The translations under genes were made by a program, and so were the position numbers. The notes below the pieces were generated by a model. The model ran no database searches. It was not told the DNA's origin and saw only the letters and a program-made list of their open reading frames with translations. From Cyclospora cayetanensis (lineage: Eukaryota; Apicomplexa; Conoidasida; Eucoccidiorida; Eimeriidae): 64,000 bases of DNA. The stretch is from contig NW_020312747.1 in NCBI RefSeq assembly GCF_002999335.1, positions 77,501 to 141,500 on the forward strand, in the 5' to 3' direction. This document shows, in pieces, positions 60,620-64,000 of this stretch (positions within the stretch are counted from its first letter, which is position 1; the number at the start of each line of letters is the position of its first letter).

Positions 60620-63600
60620 GACAGGGAGAGAGAGAGAGAGACAGACAGAGACAGAGAGGCGCATATTTCCGTGCGCCATTTCTGCTTGCTTGGTCAGTGG
60701 ATTCGTGTAGTCTTGAGTGCTGTCATTGCTAAGAGGTCTGCTGCTGTATACGGCATTGTGGTGTTGTCTGTACAGCTACTGCAGCAGCGAGCCCGCAAAT
60801 CAGCAGTGCGGGCAATGGCAACCGTGTGCGCTGCCATCCCGAAGCCAGATGTGAAAGACCCCGATTTGTTGGGTTCAGATCTTAGAAACACCGCTGTAAG
60901 GCCGAATACCTATGAAGATTTCTCAGTGTCTAGCTCATGAAACAGCAACGATGCCGCCGATTGGTGCCGGATTTTATCCCTTTTGTGCCAGCCTCTATAC
61001 CCGCATGGCCCCTTACCGCCCCTCCCCCACGCTACGGGTGCCCTTGCTGCTGCTGCTGTGCCACAGCCACTCATGTTGTCTCCGCACATTGTGTCGTTCC
61101 TACGGTCGTGCTGCAGAGACAGTCGGAGAACGGCATGTGGGTACTGGACTTGCCGCTGCAGTCCGGGGTGTGCGCTGTCACTGCAGCCTCCCCCGAGTCA
61201 TGGCAGCAGCTGCAGCATCCGGAGACTATTGCTGCTCTGAGGCGACGGAGTGGCGCGGGTTTCGTGCTGCGTGGCTGCCCCTCGCAGCAGCAACAGCAAC
61301 AGCATCCCCATCAGCAAGGAGTGCTTGTTCGAGTGGTTGCGGAGGACCAGGAGACGTTATTCAGAGGCACAGTTGCTGTTTGTGAGGCTTTTTACGGCTT
61401 GGCAGCACCACGCGAGTCCGTGCCGTAGACCCTGCTTCCATACTTCTCCGCCAACCGGAGATGCCTTCCAGGCTCGCTTGTGCAATTTTGCAGGGAGCCT
61501 CTTAGGACCTCCGCAGTACCTGTCTGCCCCAGCGGACGCAGCAGAAGATGAGACCTTTGACTGTACCGCTGCTATGTCAGGAGAAGACGTAAGACGGCCA
61601 TTCATGGATACACTCACACTGGGGCACCAGAAGTCTACGGGCACACTGCGTGCGGGGTATTACGAGGTGTTTTATTTAAAAAGTAGCTGGGCGCGTAGAT
61701 CGCGCTTCCTTCGAGCCAGCGAGCACCTGTTCGGTGCAGAAGTAACATTTACACTTTCGTCCACATCCAAGTGCTCTGTCTATTCATGGAGCCTCTAGTA
61801 GTGCCTCGGCGTCGCCGGCCTTCAGGCGACACCACCAGCCGCTAGGGCTATCCAAGGTCTCACGAATCAGGAGAAAAGGGTTCAAGGTTCAGGATGTCAT
61901 GACGGTCGCTTCTTCTGCAGGATGACTTTTTGAAAGAAATCTGTGCGCGGACGGGGGCTATTGTTGACATCGAGCCAGATCAACCCCAAGGTGGGTTTTT
62001 CTCTCCACCGTCACAATTCAAACTCCTCATCCACAGAATTCCAGCATACCTGTTACAGCTGCGAAGCTCTAGGGCTTTTTTTTTCACGGCACGCGAGGCC
62101 GTGAATTTATGGATTAGGGTGCATGCAATAGGGGCCTAAAGGATGCATGTACATTGGTGTGTTTGTGCGTTCGTCTTGCAGGCTATGGCCACGTAGAGAG
62201 GGCAGGACTGCGCTATTTGATTAGGGCTTGCACGCAAGGAGCTGCGGAGAAGGCGCTCAGGCTTGTACGGTGGCGCCTCGTGTGCATAGAGGAGGCATGG
62301 CGACAACACAACGCGCACGGCTTCACAAGAGACACTTGTAATAGACCCTTTACGCCCTGCACACTTTAATCCCTCATTAATGCCCTTCCGAACGTGTCGC
62401 TTAGCCGGATCCCCCGAAATTCTATATCTAAACCAGTTCAGTGTGCTATTTACACGGAGCCCAAATCGTTTTGCTTCAAAAGGACTTTCGGACTCTCCAA
62501 CGGGGATTTCCGCGCAAGCGCTGCTCCACGGGTGCTGGCTTCATGACTTTAACGCTGTATAGCTTTCTTGCGTGTACTTTTTTCAGCTCCAGGTGGTTTT
62601 AGAGGAGGTTGGAGAGAAGTGAGCTTCTAGATCCTAGCGCATGCACCTTGTGCGGCGCTCAGCCAGGAGATAGCAATTAGTGCGTGTGCTGCCTTCAACT
62701 GGATGGCCAAAAGTCATGAGGACCGTTGTTGCTGTGGGGCGTTATTTGTGTGTTTCTCAGTCGCCATACGGGTCGGTCCTGCTAGTCCCTTGCCCTCTTC
62801 TATTGCTGCTGCTGGGTCTTTCCTTTGTGCCTCCCAGTTCTGAGCTAGGGTTTTGGGGTCAGTAGTGGAAGTCTTCCTAGGAGCACCCGCGCAAACTTGA
62901 AGGGTCTAACACAATCGCTGAGCCCTGCACGGTAGGCTTGCCCAGTGTTTTAGCGGAGTTAAGCTATGGACAGCGGCGGCGAGAATCTTGTTGCCTGTTT
63001 CGATCGTTTCCCAGTCCTTCTCCTGGCCAAGATATACGGGGAGCAGCTGCCGCCTCTTTCTGGCAGTCGGCGCTGCCCGACGAGGCGGAGATGATGCGCA
63101 GGAGAAAAGAGGCAGAAGAAAGACGCAAAAAGAGGGGGCAAAAATCGCGGTCAGCGCTCACAGACCGGAGTCTGCGATTCATGCTGTATCCTGTTGAAAC
63201 TGTAGTGTAAACGCGCTTTCCAGGCCTAGAGTCGCTGTTGTTTTCAAAATGCATTTGTACATATGCTTATGTATGAGTTATAAGGTTCATCTGTGTCAGA
63301 GGAGTATATTTGATTCAATCGCCGTGTGCGCGTTGCCATCCCAGCACGTTTCCTTTCAATTTCATGTGTCAGCCTGCTCCTGTTTTATCGTTTCTTTCAT
63401 CTCTTTGATATCGCATTCCTGTTACTTGGCAAGCTCATGTGCGTGTCATACTATTTGTCTGGTCATCCGGCTATACTACATTTAGCCTCTGTCAAAGCTT
63501 GCATTGTGCTTTAGGCAGAGGTCTTGGGCATGTTGGGGTCCTCGGAGGGTGACGCTTGTGCGTTTGTGTCTCTGTCTCTGCTGACTCTCAGGTCGGCTTC

Positions 63601-63688
63601 GCCGGATCGCCGAGGACCAAATCGTCTTTCCTTCGCGCCGCCCCCGGACGAGTTGCTAACGGGGCCCTACGCCCCCCTTGATAAGTGA
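60041..63688 (+). CDS. Protein with two KH-like segments, probable RNA-binding/splicing factor, multi-exon
   Basis: Exons: 60041-60451 (Ser/Pro/Gly-rich N-terminus with SVQRAQAIAASLARS and SVDAAAAIAAQQKQ), 60785-60895, about 60946-61410 (first KH-like segment: PETIAALRRRSGAGFVLRGC, then VLVRVVAEDQETLF), possibly one near 61490-61670, 61921-61990 (DDFLKEICARTGAIVDIEPD), 62182 to about 62333 (LRYLIRACTQGAAEKALRLV), a region ending 63149 (EAEMMRRRKEAEERRKKRG) and 63592-63688 (stop; PPPDELLTGPYAPL). Junctions at 60451/60785, 61990/62182 and 63149/63592 are in phase. The helix-loop-strand text spread over 61921-62333 parallels the second KH domain of KHDC4-type splicing proteins (Y/FL..I...TGA.V followed by a strand and a long helix). 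RNA binding in the nucleus is inferred. Exons in the middle remain uncertain. Confidence 0.55.
60471..60655. repeat. (ACAG)n/(AGAG)n tetranucleotide tract
   Basis: About 185 bases of GACAGACA with AGAGAGAC interruptions. It begins just after the first exon's donor (60452) of the KH-like gene. Arg/Gln/Thr/Asp-rich frames across it are artefacts. Confidence 0.92.
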
Positions 63689-64000
63689 AGGATCGAAGCT
63701 GTTACCCACAAGGCCCGCACGATTGGGCTGGCTAGTTTGCTGGTAACAATTTTCTTAGCAGCAAGGCGAACCTGGCCTTTAGATAGCCGCTCTTCGTGAG
63801 GCGCACTAGGGCTGACTCTTCGCCTACCAGTGTCAGTGGTGCTGCGGCTGTCCTGCTGGGGGCATAAGAACATTCTTACGCATCACCTCAGGACCATTTT
63901 ACAAGTAACTAATCACGACGCAATCGGGTGCCGCTTCTAAAAGACCTAAGGCACGAGGTTGTGCAGAAAGGGGCGCAGGCCAAGGGACACCGAAAAGTGC
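63689..64000. other. 3' flank at window end
   Basis: No gene supported. A short minus-strand frame (63667-63873) overlaps the end of the KH-like gene and is probably chance. Confidence 0.5.

Overview
This window is nuclear DNA from a coccidian apicomplexan, most likely an Eimeria species. The evidence is multi-exon genes with GT-AG introns, dense CAG/CTG triplet runs that encode homopolymers (Gln, Ala, Ser, Cys or Leu depending on frame and strand), TTTAGGG-type telomere-like motifs, and an ApiAP2 transcription factor. The DNA alternates between repeat-rich stretches (about 1-27.9 kb and 48.2-53.3 kb) and repeat-poor stretches (about 27.9-48.2 kb; 53.3-64 kb is mostly poor with a short ACAG tract). 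This matches the R/P segment mosaic described for Eimeria chromosomes.

Layout. 0-1.2 kb: last exons of a protein with a telobox-type Myb domain (+), 5' end outside the window or unresolved. 4.2-10.5 kb: an F-box/beta-propeller-like protein full of Gln/Ala/Ser runs (+). 11.7-12.8 kb: a small four-exon gene of unknown function, found only by joining short exons (+). 13.5-21.0 kb: a complete 13-exon CWC22 spliceosome factor (-), with one GC-AG intron. 21.46-27.9 kb: a PPIP5K/VIP1-type inositol pyrophosphate kinase/phosphatase (+) whose ATP-grasp kinase exons are missing and whose phosphatase C-terminus cannot be found. 28.4-30.6 kb: a Cys-rich basic protein and a second hydrophilic ORF, possibly one spliced gene (-). 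31.9-35.0 kb: a two-exon multi-pass membrane protein (+). 35.8-36.8 kb: fragments of an unresolved gene (+). 39.5-46.7 kb: a large multi-exon locus of unknown function with a Lys-rich N-terminus, a coiled coil and membrane segments (-). 47.7-53.3 kb: a protein of at least about 1,704 residues, Gln/Ala/Leu-rich, unknown (+). 54.9-58.9 kb: an ApiAP2 DNA-binding protein with the AP2 domain near the C-terminus (+). 60.0-63.7 kb: a multi-exon protein with two KH-like segments (+).

Themes. CWC22 and the KH-like protein belong to pre-mRNA processing. The AP2 and Myb proteins are DNA binders. PPIP5K is an inositol-phosphate signalling enzyme. Nothing suggests an operon; genes are independent, on both strands. 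Most splice sites quoted for CWC22, PPIP5K, AP2 and the terminal exons of the KH gene were checked by codon phase across the junction and, where a family is known, by homology. Splice sites in the F-box gene and the 39-47 kb locus are only partly resolved. Family assignments rest on remembered conserved motifs, not on a database search.
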